Origin: Parachlorella kessleri
Lineage: Eukaryota; Chlorophyta; Trebouxiophyceae; Chlorellales; Chlorellaceae
Direction: 5' to 3'
Assembly: GCA_001598975.1 (NCBI GenBank)
Contig: BBXU01001545.1
Location: 1 to 10,756, forward strand
DNA length: 10,756 bases
Made by a program: the position numbers and the translations under genes. How positions within the stretch are numbered: the first letter of the stretch is position 1; each line of letters opens with the position of its first letter. The notes beneath the pieces are model-generated. The model saw only the letters and a program-made list of their open reading frames with translations. It was not told the origin of the DNA and did no database searches. Shown here in pieces: positions 1-7,180 of the stretch.

Positions 1-474
1 AGGGTTGCGTAGTTGCAGGATGTGTCTCTGGTTTGCTGTTCAGCCGGGAGTGCTGCTTGGTTGACTTGTAATGACCGTATGGCGCTGCGTTACCCAGGCA
101 TGCCATGGGTTGGAGCGTCATGCAAGCGCTCATCAGGCTGGACTGGTGGTCACTGGGTTGCAGCAGGGTCCATTTGCGCAGTGCTCCAACCCTGCCACCG
201 TCAGAGTGAGTCAAGATTTTGCCAGTGGTCCCTAGCAGTGGCTTACCATGCTCGGCACAGGCTTGTCATCACATCTGAGCCCGTCCGAATGTAGTGACTA
301 GCTAATGCCACCATGCATCCCCTAGTTACGCCTTGTTGCACCGGCTGGAGCGCAGACACAGCAGCAAGGATGTGATTGCGTGTACACCTGATGTAATATA
401 TAAACACAGTAATGTGTGTATGAGACCTTCCTACAAGTGACATTTCATGGGCTGTTTTGATGGTGCTGCTGCAG
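1..474. other. Upstream region without a supported gene
   Basis: I see no convincing coding sequence here. The open frames are short and have no recognisable protein pattern or exon-like splice borders. It could be 5' flanking DNA of the next gene or an intron of a gene that begins outside the window. The second option stays open because the bases just before position 475 (a T-rich stretch ending in CTGCAG) would also serve as a splice acceptor. Confidence 0.4.
397..404 (+). promoter_or_regulatory. Candidate TATA box
   Basis: TATATAAA lies 71 nt before the proposed ATG at 475. If it is the core promoter, transcription would begin near 425-435 and the leader would be short. Two very short upstream ATG frames (412 and 420) would lie at or before that start. 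An ATG at 447 is out of frame with the gene, which counts somewhat against this simple model. The motif is short, so this is a weak call. Confidence 0.25.
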
Positions 475-2821
475 ATGGCGGACCTGCTCAAGGAGTTCTG
501 CGAGGAGACGCACGGCGGACGGTCCAGCAACGAGCAGCTGCTTGTAAGCCAAGCCATCCAGACCCAGGCGCTGCCGCAGGGGTATATGGAGGCGCAGGAG
601 ATGGGGGCGCTGCTCTCACCGGCCCTGGCAACAAAGAACTTCTTGCGCCACCTGCTCAACCTGTGCGTGTACGTGGAGGAGGTTGAAATGAGCCAGCAGA
701 AGGGCGTCAAGGTAGGCTAAGGTTGTGGTTAGGGCGTAGTGTAGGTTAGGGTTCTGGCAAAGGCGCTACCCGCAAGTAGCAGTTGCTTGTAAACGTACTT
801 GAGTTCTCCTATGATTTTGTTGCCTAACAGTGCCATAGATAAAGTAGGCAGATAGGGAGAGGCATCGCTGCATCGCACTTTGGAATTGCTGCGCCTTTTG
901 GTGAAGGACAAGGACTATTGCGAGCATTAGATGTAGTTTTGATTTTAATGTGCTGGGGATTATCGGACCGGTCACTGTCAGTGTGTCAATCCTAGCTGTG
1001 ATTTCAAGACCCAAGGTCGTTCCATTGTGGTGGGAATCCAGTGGTTCAGCCTGCAGCAAACGGTAGTGACTGCCTGCCTAGTAGCAGCCTGGTTGAGATT
1101 CATTTCTAGGTGTGACAAGATTGTGACTGACCCGCAAGGGTGGTGGAAAGCTGTAAGACTAGACTGGACTAGGATTATCGGACTTCCTTCGTTCAGGGGT
1201 CCATAGGTAGTGCCTTGCCAAGTATGGCTGGGAAGCCACAACACTAACGGCTTGACGTGGCCCAAATACAGGCCATATGCAAGCTGCACGGCGTGCTTGC
1301 CTACCGGCACAGTGGCAAGCACAACCTGGTGCACGTGCGTCTCCAAGCCGTGTCCGGCAAGACCTTCAAGCTCTGGCACACTTCAAGCCCCGCCATGCAG
1401 GCAAGTTCTTTGCAGCCACGTGGCCAGCTGCGACAGCAAGCAGCCAGATGCACCCAAGCTTTGTGGTGATGTATGTGCTAGTATGTAACCCCTTTGTATA
1501 ACCGCTTCATGCTGAAATATGTTAAGTGCCGGTGACAGTATTCGCAAGGAGGCTTTAGCCCCTAGCTAGGCGACTCTCTGTTATCGAAACCACCACTACT
1601 GCGGGAGGGTTGCCCACCCTTCTGACCACTGTTTTCTGAATGCTTGCAGGCTCAGCGTTTCACCAGGGTGACCCACGCTGCTGCCACTGCTGCCCTGTCA
1701 TCCAGCTTGGAGCTGGTGGACCAGGTACGAACGCATGGTTCCTCTGCTTCTCTAGAGAACAGGGGGGCCGGGTTCATATGGCATGCAAATTTGGCACCTC
1801 CAGCCGGTCACTGCTTCAGAGCTGGTCCTATTCACCATCTAAGATGATCTTTGAGGTTGCCTGGGCACAGGATATTGACGATGCAACTCGATGGCATGCA
1901 AACGCCATCGGCCATTCCCCATGGTACTGCAAGCATACTGCTTGCCGGACAATGTCTTAACAAGCATCGCCTTTTGACCATCACCATGCCTTGTGTTCCA
2001 CACAGGACGGCAACCCCACAGAGCACAGCGTCGCCTACTTGGGCAGCCTGGCGCTTGGAGAGGACGGCATCGAGGGCCTGCGCCAGCAGCTGGCTGCCAC
2101 GGGGCGGGTGTACTCGCAACGTGCGCTGGAGGATGCCAGGTCGCAGCAGCTGGCGTGGCGCCTGACAGCCCCAACGGGCACCAGGGTCATTCTGGTGGAC
2201 CCCTTCATAGGAATCGCCATAGGCGAGGGAGTGGTGGAGAAGGAGCCCTTCAGCTACCTCAGCCAGAGGCTGCTGGACACATGGCGCAAGTGCATCAGGG
2301 TGAGTGGTGGCTGGGACACGCTTCAGGCCACTAGGAATGGGTGCTAACCCTGTATTAGCGTTGGCTGGGTGGCAGGGTGCCAGGTACTACCACAACAACA
2401 CCAGCTTTGGAGGTTCAGTGAAGCGATGTGGCCATTGCGAGGGGTGGTACTTACTGTCTAGCAGCATGGGCAGCACTGGGCATCGACTATGCCACTGATT
2501 GCAGTCTTGAACGCTTCAGTGACACCCACTTGAAATCAACTCCCCTCCAGCCCTGCCCTGCAGTTCATCTGCCACCCCCCCTCCCCAACCTCGCAGGTGG
2601 ATGTGGTGTATGGGGACTTCGAGGACCGCTACATGCCTGGGCTGGGGTCCCGTCCCTGGTTTAGCATCGCCGACGCCTGGCTCATGCGGTACCTGCCAGG
2701 CCAAAGCCCTGAGGAGGTGGCAGAGGCAGAGCAGCATGAGGTGGGTGAGGAGGTGGAGTTGGTAGAGGAGCTGGAGGCAGAGCAGGTTCAGCAGGAGCAG
2801 CAGGAGGCGCAGGTAGGGCCA

Positions 2822-2854
<33 letters not shown>

Positions 2855-3075
2855 GAGGTACAGTTCGAGCCACAGATACAGCAGCAGCAGCCTTCTGCTG
2901 CTACCGCTGCTGTTGCTGCTGCCGGGCCCAGCTCTATGGCGACCTCCCTGGCTGCCAGCGACGTATCTGTACAGCCGGCGGCCTGGCTGTACTGCCAGCT
3001 AGCAGCAGAGGCAGAGGCAGAGGCAGAGGAGCTGGAGGCACAGCAGGTGCAGCAGCAACGAGAACGTCCACAGTC

Positions 3076-3111
<36 letters not shown>

Positions 3112-3661
3112 AGCTCCCGATGCGGCTGCCTGCGGGCCCAGCTCTGTGTCGGCCGTACTGGCTGCCGGCAACCTGGCTGCACTGCCAGCTGCACTGGCTG
3201 CCCTGAAGGCGGCAGCACAGGCGACCCTGCATGCGCTGTCGAAGTTTGCACAGGAGGATGCTAATGCGGGCCTGCTGCTGAGCACGGCGGCGCAGGACAC
3301 GCCAGCCCAGCCTGGCTTGGCGTCTCCCCCGGCGGCGGTGGCGGCACTGCTGCCACAGCCCCATGCCCCTGGCCAGGCCCCGCTGTCCCCAGCAGCCCTT
3401 GTGCCTCGAGAGTGGACGGGCGAGTGGAGCCCCCACCCTTCTGCCCTGCCGCCCCTGCCAAGCGTGCCAGCTGGAGGGCAGCAGCCACCGCCCGCCCTGG
3501 GGCTGGGGGGACTAGGCAGCCCGTCAGGCCCGCTGCGTCAGCCAGCGCTGCAGGCCCGCATGGCAGCTGCCACCGCAATGGCAGCTGTCCCGCCTGTGGA
3601 GTACGTGACTGATGAGTTGAAGCCTGCATGGCTGGACATGGCGTTGCCGCCGGTGGAATAG
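475..3661 (+). CDS. Unrecognised 599-residue protein, five exons, polyglutamine-rich C-terminal half
   Basis: I do not recognise this family. The exons are 475-711, 1272-1400, 1650-1724, 2006-2299 and 2597-3661, all joined in phase 0, with TAG at 3659-3661. Donors are GTAGGC, GCAAGT (GC-AG intron), GTACGA and GTGAGT; every acceptor ends in CAG. Residues 1-280 have mixed composition and read as a folded domain, with tracts such as NFLRHLLNLCVYVEEVE, LAYRHSGKHNLVHVRL, RVILVDPFIGIAIGEGVVE and GDFEDRYMPGLGSRPWF. Residues ~283-330 are Glu/Gln-rich and possibly coiled coil. Polyglutamine runs lie at 321-331 and 406-416, followed by Ala-rich and then Pro-rich sequence to the end. No signal peptide, membrane segment or catalytic motif is apparent. 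The start could be 475 or the in-frame ATG at 460; CTGCAG just before 475 could instead be a splice acceptor, making this an internal exon of a longer gene. Degenerate inverted copies of the 3' part lie downstream, which suggests a lineage-specific multicopy family or a mobile-element gene. The exon chain is well supported; function is unknown. Confidence 0.7.
957..1183. repeat. 12-bp direct repeats flanking 203 bp inside intron 1 of the left gene
   Basis: GGATTATCGGAC occurs at 957-968 and again at 1172-1183. Both copies lie inside the first intron (712-1271). The arrangement resembles a target-site duplication around a short insertion. The intervening 203 bp show no coding frame, no clear terminal inverted repeats and no clear tRNA-type promoter boxes, so the nature of any insert is unknown. 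Confidence 0.35.
1401..1649 (+). other. GC-AG intron
   Basis: The exon before it ends ATGCAG and the intron begins GCAAGT, a perfect match to the consensus of the minor GC-AG class spliced by the major spliceosome. The intron ends TGCTTGCAG. Both flanking exons are open and join in phase 0. No GT donor nearby preserves the frame as well. Confidence 0.6.
1778..1902. repeat. 12-bp direct repeats flanking 101 bp inside intron 3 of the left gene
   Basis: ATGGCATGCAAA is found at 1778-1789 and 1891-1902 within the intron 1725-2005. An exact 12-mer recurring this close is unlikely by chance, so a target-site duplication around a ~100-bp insertion is plausible. The enclosed DNA has no recognisable features. 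Confidence 0.35.
2822..2854 (+). repeat. CAG microsatellite encoding polyglutamine tract 1
   Basis: Nine CAG codons, one CAA and one CAG encode 11 consecutive glutamines in the reading frame of the left gene. The CAA interruption is the only impurity. Such tracts are commonly length-variable between strains. Confidence 0.85.
3077..3109 (+). repeat. CAG microsatellite encoding polyglutamine tract 2
   Basis: Eleven uninterrupted CAG codons lie in the frame of the left gene. It is the counterpart of the first tract within the duplicated module, and being pure it is expected to be the less stable of the two. Confidence 0.85.
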
Positions 3662-4730
3662 TGACGAGGTATGTGAGAGCAGGAGCCACCAAGCTTGTGG
3701 GTTCGCATCCCAGTGATTGTCTGCCTCATAAAGATTCAGCCCTGGCAACTGTGTAGCTCAGGAGTTGATGCGACCTGCTTTCAGCAACCTCTTGCTCATG
3801 CATGTACAGCAATCAGCCTTGGCGACTTAGAGCTAGGGGCTTTGGATAGGTGATGTAGGGACCGACTTCTTTTTTCCGTATGTCTGCAATATGCCGCAGT
3901 CCATGCCCCCGGCCGGCTTGCTGGCGACGATGTCTCTGGCTTTCAGGCATGCATTATAGCAGCAGCTGGTTGAGCATCAACTGTTACCAGGTCAGCAACA
4001 GCAGCCAAGATAGTAGAAAGGAACATGCTTGCCAGCACTGGTGTTAAACATAAGTCTTGTGTTCAGTCAGGGTGGCTGGTTGTGCGAACAGAGTCGTAGG
4101 CGATCTGTAGTGACACGGCAATGCAGTTATGCTCTGGTGCTTGCCTGAGGTCTGATCCAGTAGTTCTCTCCCCGGGACAAGCTATGGCCAGTGGAGAGTT
4201 GTTCTTGTGTTGTTAAGGGTCGGAACAACTGTCATGTGCATTGCATCTTGAGATGCTGCTGCTCAAATCCATGTTGGGATGCTGGGCTAATGCATATTGA
4301 GCTCTTGTTGACATGTTGTTCCTGTATGAAGCGGCTCTTTAACATAAGCTTATCCACGGCAGTTTGCTGGAGCTGCTGCATGAATGCCCAACTTCCCTGT
4401 CATCACTCTAGGATACGAAATAACCACATATGGAATCCATGCGGTAGCCAGCCCAACGTTCATCAAAGAAACTGGCGCAGACCTCAGGCACGCACGACAT
4501 AGAGCAAGACTCGGGCTTATTCTGCATCCAGCCCTGTCAGTCCAGGCCAGGCCAGCTCTGCTCCCTGTTTGCACTACCAACCACCCATGCTAACAACTGC
4601 ATAGACCCCGGGTCACGTGCGTTTTTACCCCCCCACTTTGTTATTGTCTATTTATTTCAACAGTCCAGGCAGCTTGTCAAACTCACTTCAAAACATACAC
4701 TCCACAGAGAAGACAGCTCGTGCAATGCGT
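3662..4730. other. Intergenic stretch / 3' flank of the left gene, no gene found
   Basis: No coding region is supported; the open frames are short and lack exon-like borders. The 3' untranslated region of the left gene must begin here. The volvocine polyadenylation signal TGTAA is absent from the plus strand until 5804, so the transcript end cannot be placed. At 3699-3709, GGTTCGCATCC resembles a tRNA-type B box with one deviation from GGTTCGANTCC, but no tRNA fold or good A box accompanies it. Confidence 0.4.
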
Positions 4731-4910
4731 CAGATGCTTTTTTGGTTTTTTTTTTTCTTCTGAACCCCATGTCACCTTTTTCCAACTGACGGTAGTTTCC
4801 AACAGCCCAGGATGTCTCCTTTTTCCAACAGACGGTCAGATGCTTTTTGTTTTTTTCCCTGAGCCGTATGTCACCTTTTTCCAACTGATGGTACTTTCCA
4901 ACAGCCGAGG
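4731..4910. repeat. Tandem repeat of ~106-bp period with T-rich tracts
   Basis: Two diverged units begin with CAGATGCTTTTT at 4731 and 4837. Each continues through a T tract and CATGTCACC/TATGTCACC, then CTTTTTCCAACTGA, to TTTCCAACAGCC(C/G)AGG. A third partial copy of the core (TGTCTCCTTTTTCCAACAGA) lies between them at about 4813-4832. The right end overlaps the last bases of the minus-strand pseudogene, so the array may have grown out of DNA flanking that copy. Confidence 0.7.
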
Positions 4911-5599
4911 CTTCAGCTTGTCAAATAAGGCTCCACCGGCGGGCAGCTGTTGCTATGCAGGCTTGCAATGCTGACTGGCGCAATGGGTAAGATGGGTTGC
5001 TCCGGCCCTCCAGTCCCAGGGGCGGTGGCTGCTGCCCTCTTAATGGCAGAGGGGTGATAGGGCAGAAGGGTGGGGGCTCCACTCGCCCGTGCACTGTGGG
5101 GACACCGAAGCTGCCCGCCTTTGCCGGCGACTGTGGCGGCACCGCCGCCACGCCCGCAGCGGGGGCCCGTTGGCGGCACCGCCGCCACGCCCGCAGCGGG
5201 GGCATGCGGGGACACCAAAGCTGCCCGCCTTTGCCGGGGATTGTGGCTGCACCGCCGCCATGCCCGAAACAGGTGCCCGTTGGCGGCACCGCTGGCATGT
5301 CCAAAGCGGGGGCCCGTTGGCGGCACCGCCGCCAAGCCCGAAGCGGGGGCCTGGGGGCACCCGCCGCCACGCCCTAGACGGGGATACCCAGCCAGGCTGG
5401 GCTAGGATATCTGGCGCTGCCTTCCTCAGCAGCATGCTGACAGCAGCACCCTCCTGCACCAGCTATGATAACTCCTATATGGTTGCCTGTGCTACCGCCT
5501 CATCGGCTGCTAGTGAAGCTGGCAGCGTGGCGAGCTTGGTGGCAATCATGGCGGCCGCCATAAAGCGGTCCCCAAAGTCAACAACAGGAGGTGGCTTCG
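4899..5599 (-). pseudogene. Inverted degenerate copy of exon 5 of the left gene
   Basis: Read on the minus strand, this aligns end to end with exon 5 of the gene at 475-3661, except that the Glu/Gln and polyQ part is absent. It starts after a possible acceptor (CTATGCAG, at 5600) with VVDFGDRFM, matching VVYGDFEDRYM. It then gives LATLPASLAA / AVAQATI (cf. LAALPAALAA / AAAQATL) and two in-frame stops at the place of HALSKFAQ. Next come MLLRKAAPDILAQPGWVSP (cf. LLLSTAAQDTPAQPGLASP), the minisatellite, TGEWSPHPSAL (identical, but in a shifted frame), and GQQPPP, LRQSALQA and PPVE, ending where the gene encodes ELKPAW. Frame changes occur at least twice. It cannot encode the protein and is best called a pseudogene. 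It could also be a broken copy of a repeat family to which the left gene belongs. Confidence 0.75.
5096..5387. repeat. GC-rich minisatellite, 37-bp unit with higher-order repeat
   Basis: Units beginning GCGGCACCG or close variants start at 5136, 5173, 5246, 5283, 5320 and, degenerate, 5356; adjacent intact units are exactly 37 bp apart. A 40-bp block containing AAGCTGCCCGCCTTTGCCGG precedes the units at 5096-5135 and again at 5206-5245, giving a 110-bp higher-order period. Each unit can form GGCGGC-ACC-GCCGCC, a six-pair hairpin with a three-base loop. The array occupies the place where the parent gene has GGCGGCGGTGGCGGCA on the other strand, so it probably grew from that sequence. Since 37 is not a multiple of three, growth shifts the frame. 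Confidence 0.75.
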
Positions 5600-5706
5600 C
5601 TGCATAGAACCCTCTCACTCAGTCCGCCTCTACCTCCTGTGTGAGCGCAATTTCTGCCACGTTAACCAAACACATATGCCCCAGGCGGGCGCAATCACCG
5701 CGGACG

Positions 5707-5784
5707 CTACACCATGCCGTAACGGGAGCGCCGGGACGCAGCGGCTCCCAGGTGCTCCAGGACCTCGGCCTCTGACACGTGCTT
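5707..5784 (-). pseudogene. Possible remnant of exon 4 of the left gene's paralogue
   Basis: On the minus strand this reads as a short open segment (KHVSEAEVLEHLGAAASRR, then SRYGMV and a TAG at 5707-5709), with an in-frame TGA just upstream. It lies where exon 4 should be if the whole paralogue were inverted. It loosely resembles GEDGIEGLRQQLAATGRV of exon 4. The match is short and weak, so it may be coincidence. No splice signals in the right phase were found. Confidence 0.25.
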
Positions 5785-6074
5785 GTGGTGTCACTGTTTA
5801 TGATGTAATTTTTAAGTAGTAAAGATGCCCTACAGTCGTGGCCAGTACATAGGCCGGAACAGGGAATAGCGAGCTGATGACGTTCATGCTGGTACCCAAG
5901 CTCCTTTATCGGGGGGCAACCCCCATGTCACCACCCATCTTGCACCATCCGGTTACTGTTTGCGCCTCCCACTAGGGCCAGCCGCTCCCTTTTACGCCTG
6001 TCCCCTCGTACCGTGGCAACGGTGTCATGTCCGGTAGGCCATGTCTTCCGTCAAACAGGTACTCTACAAGCGAG
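5785..6074. other. Intergenic stretch, nothing coding found
   Basis: No supported gene. TGTAA at 5804-5808 on the plus strand matches the volvocine polyadenylation signal, but no transcript can be tied to it. GGGGG-CAA-CCCCC at 5912-5924 could form a small hairpin. GCCTACCGG occurs on the minus strand near 6042-6034, as it does in exon 2 of the left gene, but the match does not extend convincingly. Confidence 0.35.
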
Positions 6075-6175
6075 GCAGGTGAGAGCTGCCATGTAGGTCT
6101 GCAATGCTAGTTGGTGCAGCACTCTGGGTAGGCTGCTACTATGATCCCTCTTGCCCCAGGGCTGGGAACGAGTTT
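6075..6175 (-). pseudogene. Second, shorter relic of the left gene's 3' end
   Basis: The minus strand contains GCCCTGGGGC followed, after diverged sequence, by AGCATTGCAGACCTACATGG and CAGCTCTCACC. These match in order the stretch of the left gene around 3493-3575 that encodes ALGLGG through RQPALQARMAAAT. The same region also resembles 4940-5030 in direct orientation (for example GCAATGCT and GGTTGCT/GGCTGCT). The gene frame is broken by stops. Similarity is clear only over about 100 bp. Confidence 0.5.
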
Positions 6176-6600
6176 TGCCGCGGACCACACCAGCAAGGGT
6201 GGCAGCCCGGCCACCCCGGGGGCCTACTTATGCGTCCGCTCAGAATGCACTAGGGCTGGCAGTGACGTCGGTGCCTATGGCCGGTCGGCTATGGCGCCAG
6301 CTCAGCCACATTGCAGGTGGGGGCAGCTGGGCTGCGCCGCATGCTCAACAATTTCCACCACCGGGCTGGCGTGTTCTCCAAGACAGAATTGCCTTTGTCT
6401 CCCGCACCAACCTCTCCGCTCGACTTGCCAGCCTCCACCAAGGTGTGGTTCGCCATTCAACTGGGCCTGGGCGCCAGTGAAACAGCAGGGCACCCCCGTG
6501 GGGCGTGGCACGGTCACTTTCAGGGGAGAGTCGACAGCTCATAATGTGTTGTTATGTACAAGGTTAAGATCAAATGTAGTGCTAACCAACTAAATAGATG
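6176..6600 (+). other. Unrecognised open region, coding status uncertain
   Basis: All three plus-strand frames stay open for a few hundred bases, which GC-rich noncoding DNA often does. The most protein-like stretch is GLRRMLNNFHHRAGVF through KVWFAIQLGLGA, about 6322-6475. It follows a possible acceptor (CATTGCAG, ending 6316) and ends at a stop near 6541. No start, donor or family match was found. It could be a fragment of a dead gene or mobile element. Confidence 0.15.
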
Positions 6601-6603
6601 TGA

Positions 6604-6609
6604 ATATAT
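6604..6609 (+). promoter_or_regulatory. Candidate TATA box for the multicopper oxidase gene
   Basis: TATATA within GAATATATAGTG lies in an AT-rich island upstream of the oxidase gene and before the likely 5' UTR intron. Position and composition are compatible with a core promoter, but the motif is short and unsupported by transcript data. Confidence 0.2.
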
Positions 6610-6883
6610 AGTGATAGGCTAGTCCAATGGCTGATGCCAGGGGGGCACACCACGCACAGCAGGGGCAAGATGAGCCTTCGGTCGAGTCTGGGAGAAGCAG
6701 GGCCACCCCGAGCCCAGGAAGAAAGCCTGCAGCAACATGAGTGGTACTGCTTTCTCCGCGTTGGTAGCCGATTCATGCGCAGCACGGCCTAGAAATACTG
6801 CCGGCAAAGCATGATCACATTCCGTACCATGGGAGTCTGATAAGGTTGGTCGGCATCCCTATTGCTGCTGAAGTGACCCGGAG

Positions 6884-7155
6884 GTAAGCCGCTCACTGCG
6901 CCACACCCGTGGTGGTAGAGGTCTGGGACAGCAACATCACCAAGGTTGGGTTGCTCGTTGTGATCCTTGCTCGATCAGAACGGTGGCATTGGCCCTCAAG
7001 GCCTGCTAGTCGGCTATTGAGCACTGTTATGGAGCCTTCAGGAGCTGCTTGCAGTACCAGTGTGACATCAGGCCTTCAGTGTATGGCACACACGCTGAGC
7101 CTTCGGATCGGGCAAGCCATGCCTTCCTGAACCTTGATGTGCGCCTCCCTTGCAG
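6884..7155 (+). other. Candidate 5' UTR intron of the oxidase gene
   Basis: GAG|GTAAGC at 6881-6889 is a strong donor, and CTCCCTTGCAG ending at 7155 is a strong acceptor only 25 nt before the ATG. Removing it would leave a short leader directly ahead of the start codon. No coding sequence is affected, so the evidence is splice-signal quality only. Confidence 0.35.
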
Positions 7156-7180
7156 GTCTGGGGCCTGCCATCCCACACCC

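Larger units (their letters stand above)
2770..3195 (+). repeat. Internal tandem duplication of the polyQ/Ala module in exon 5
   Basis: Two diverged copies of one module follow each other. Each starts with a Glu/Gln stretch (ELEAEQVQQ from about 2770, ELEAQQVQQ from about 3031). Each continues through an 11-residue polyQ tract, then an Ala-rich stretch containing GPSS (DNA at 2921-2935 and 3131-3145, sharing CGGGCCCAGCTCT), and ends in related Leu/Ala sequence. The offset between copies falls from 261 to 210 bp along their length, so indels have accumulated. Confidence 0.65.

Noticed and set aside
13..294. 93-codon open frame at the left edge
   Set aside because: No recognisable protein pattern, no convincing splice borders, and composition like the surrounding noncoding DNA.
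714..757. Telomere-like GGTTAGGG motifs
   Set aside because: Only two or three degenerate copies at the start of an intron; no array and not at a chromosome end.
2788..3300. Minus-strand frame opposite exon 5 with Cys- and Leu-rich runs
   Set aside because: It is the shadow of the CAG repeats and Ala-rich codons of the plus-strand gene.
3699..3713. tRNA T-arm / B-box-like sequence GGTTCGCATCC
   Set aside because: No acceptor stem, anticodon arm or good A box could be placed around it; not enough for a tRNA or a tRNA-derived element.
4191..4593. Overlapping short open frames on both strands in the intergenic region
   Set aside because: No splice context, family resemblance or continuation; most likely chance.
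5089..5607. Long overlapping open frames on both strands across the GC-rich repeat region
   Set aside because: They arise from the 37-bp minisatellite and GC-rich composition. The peptides are repeat translations, and the only protein similarity is the decayed minus-strand copy.
5912..5924. GGGGG-CAA-CCCCC hairpin
   Set aside because: Short, with no adjacent gene or T-tract, and eukaryotic context; no role can be argued.
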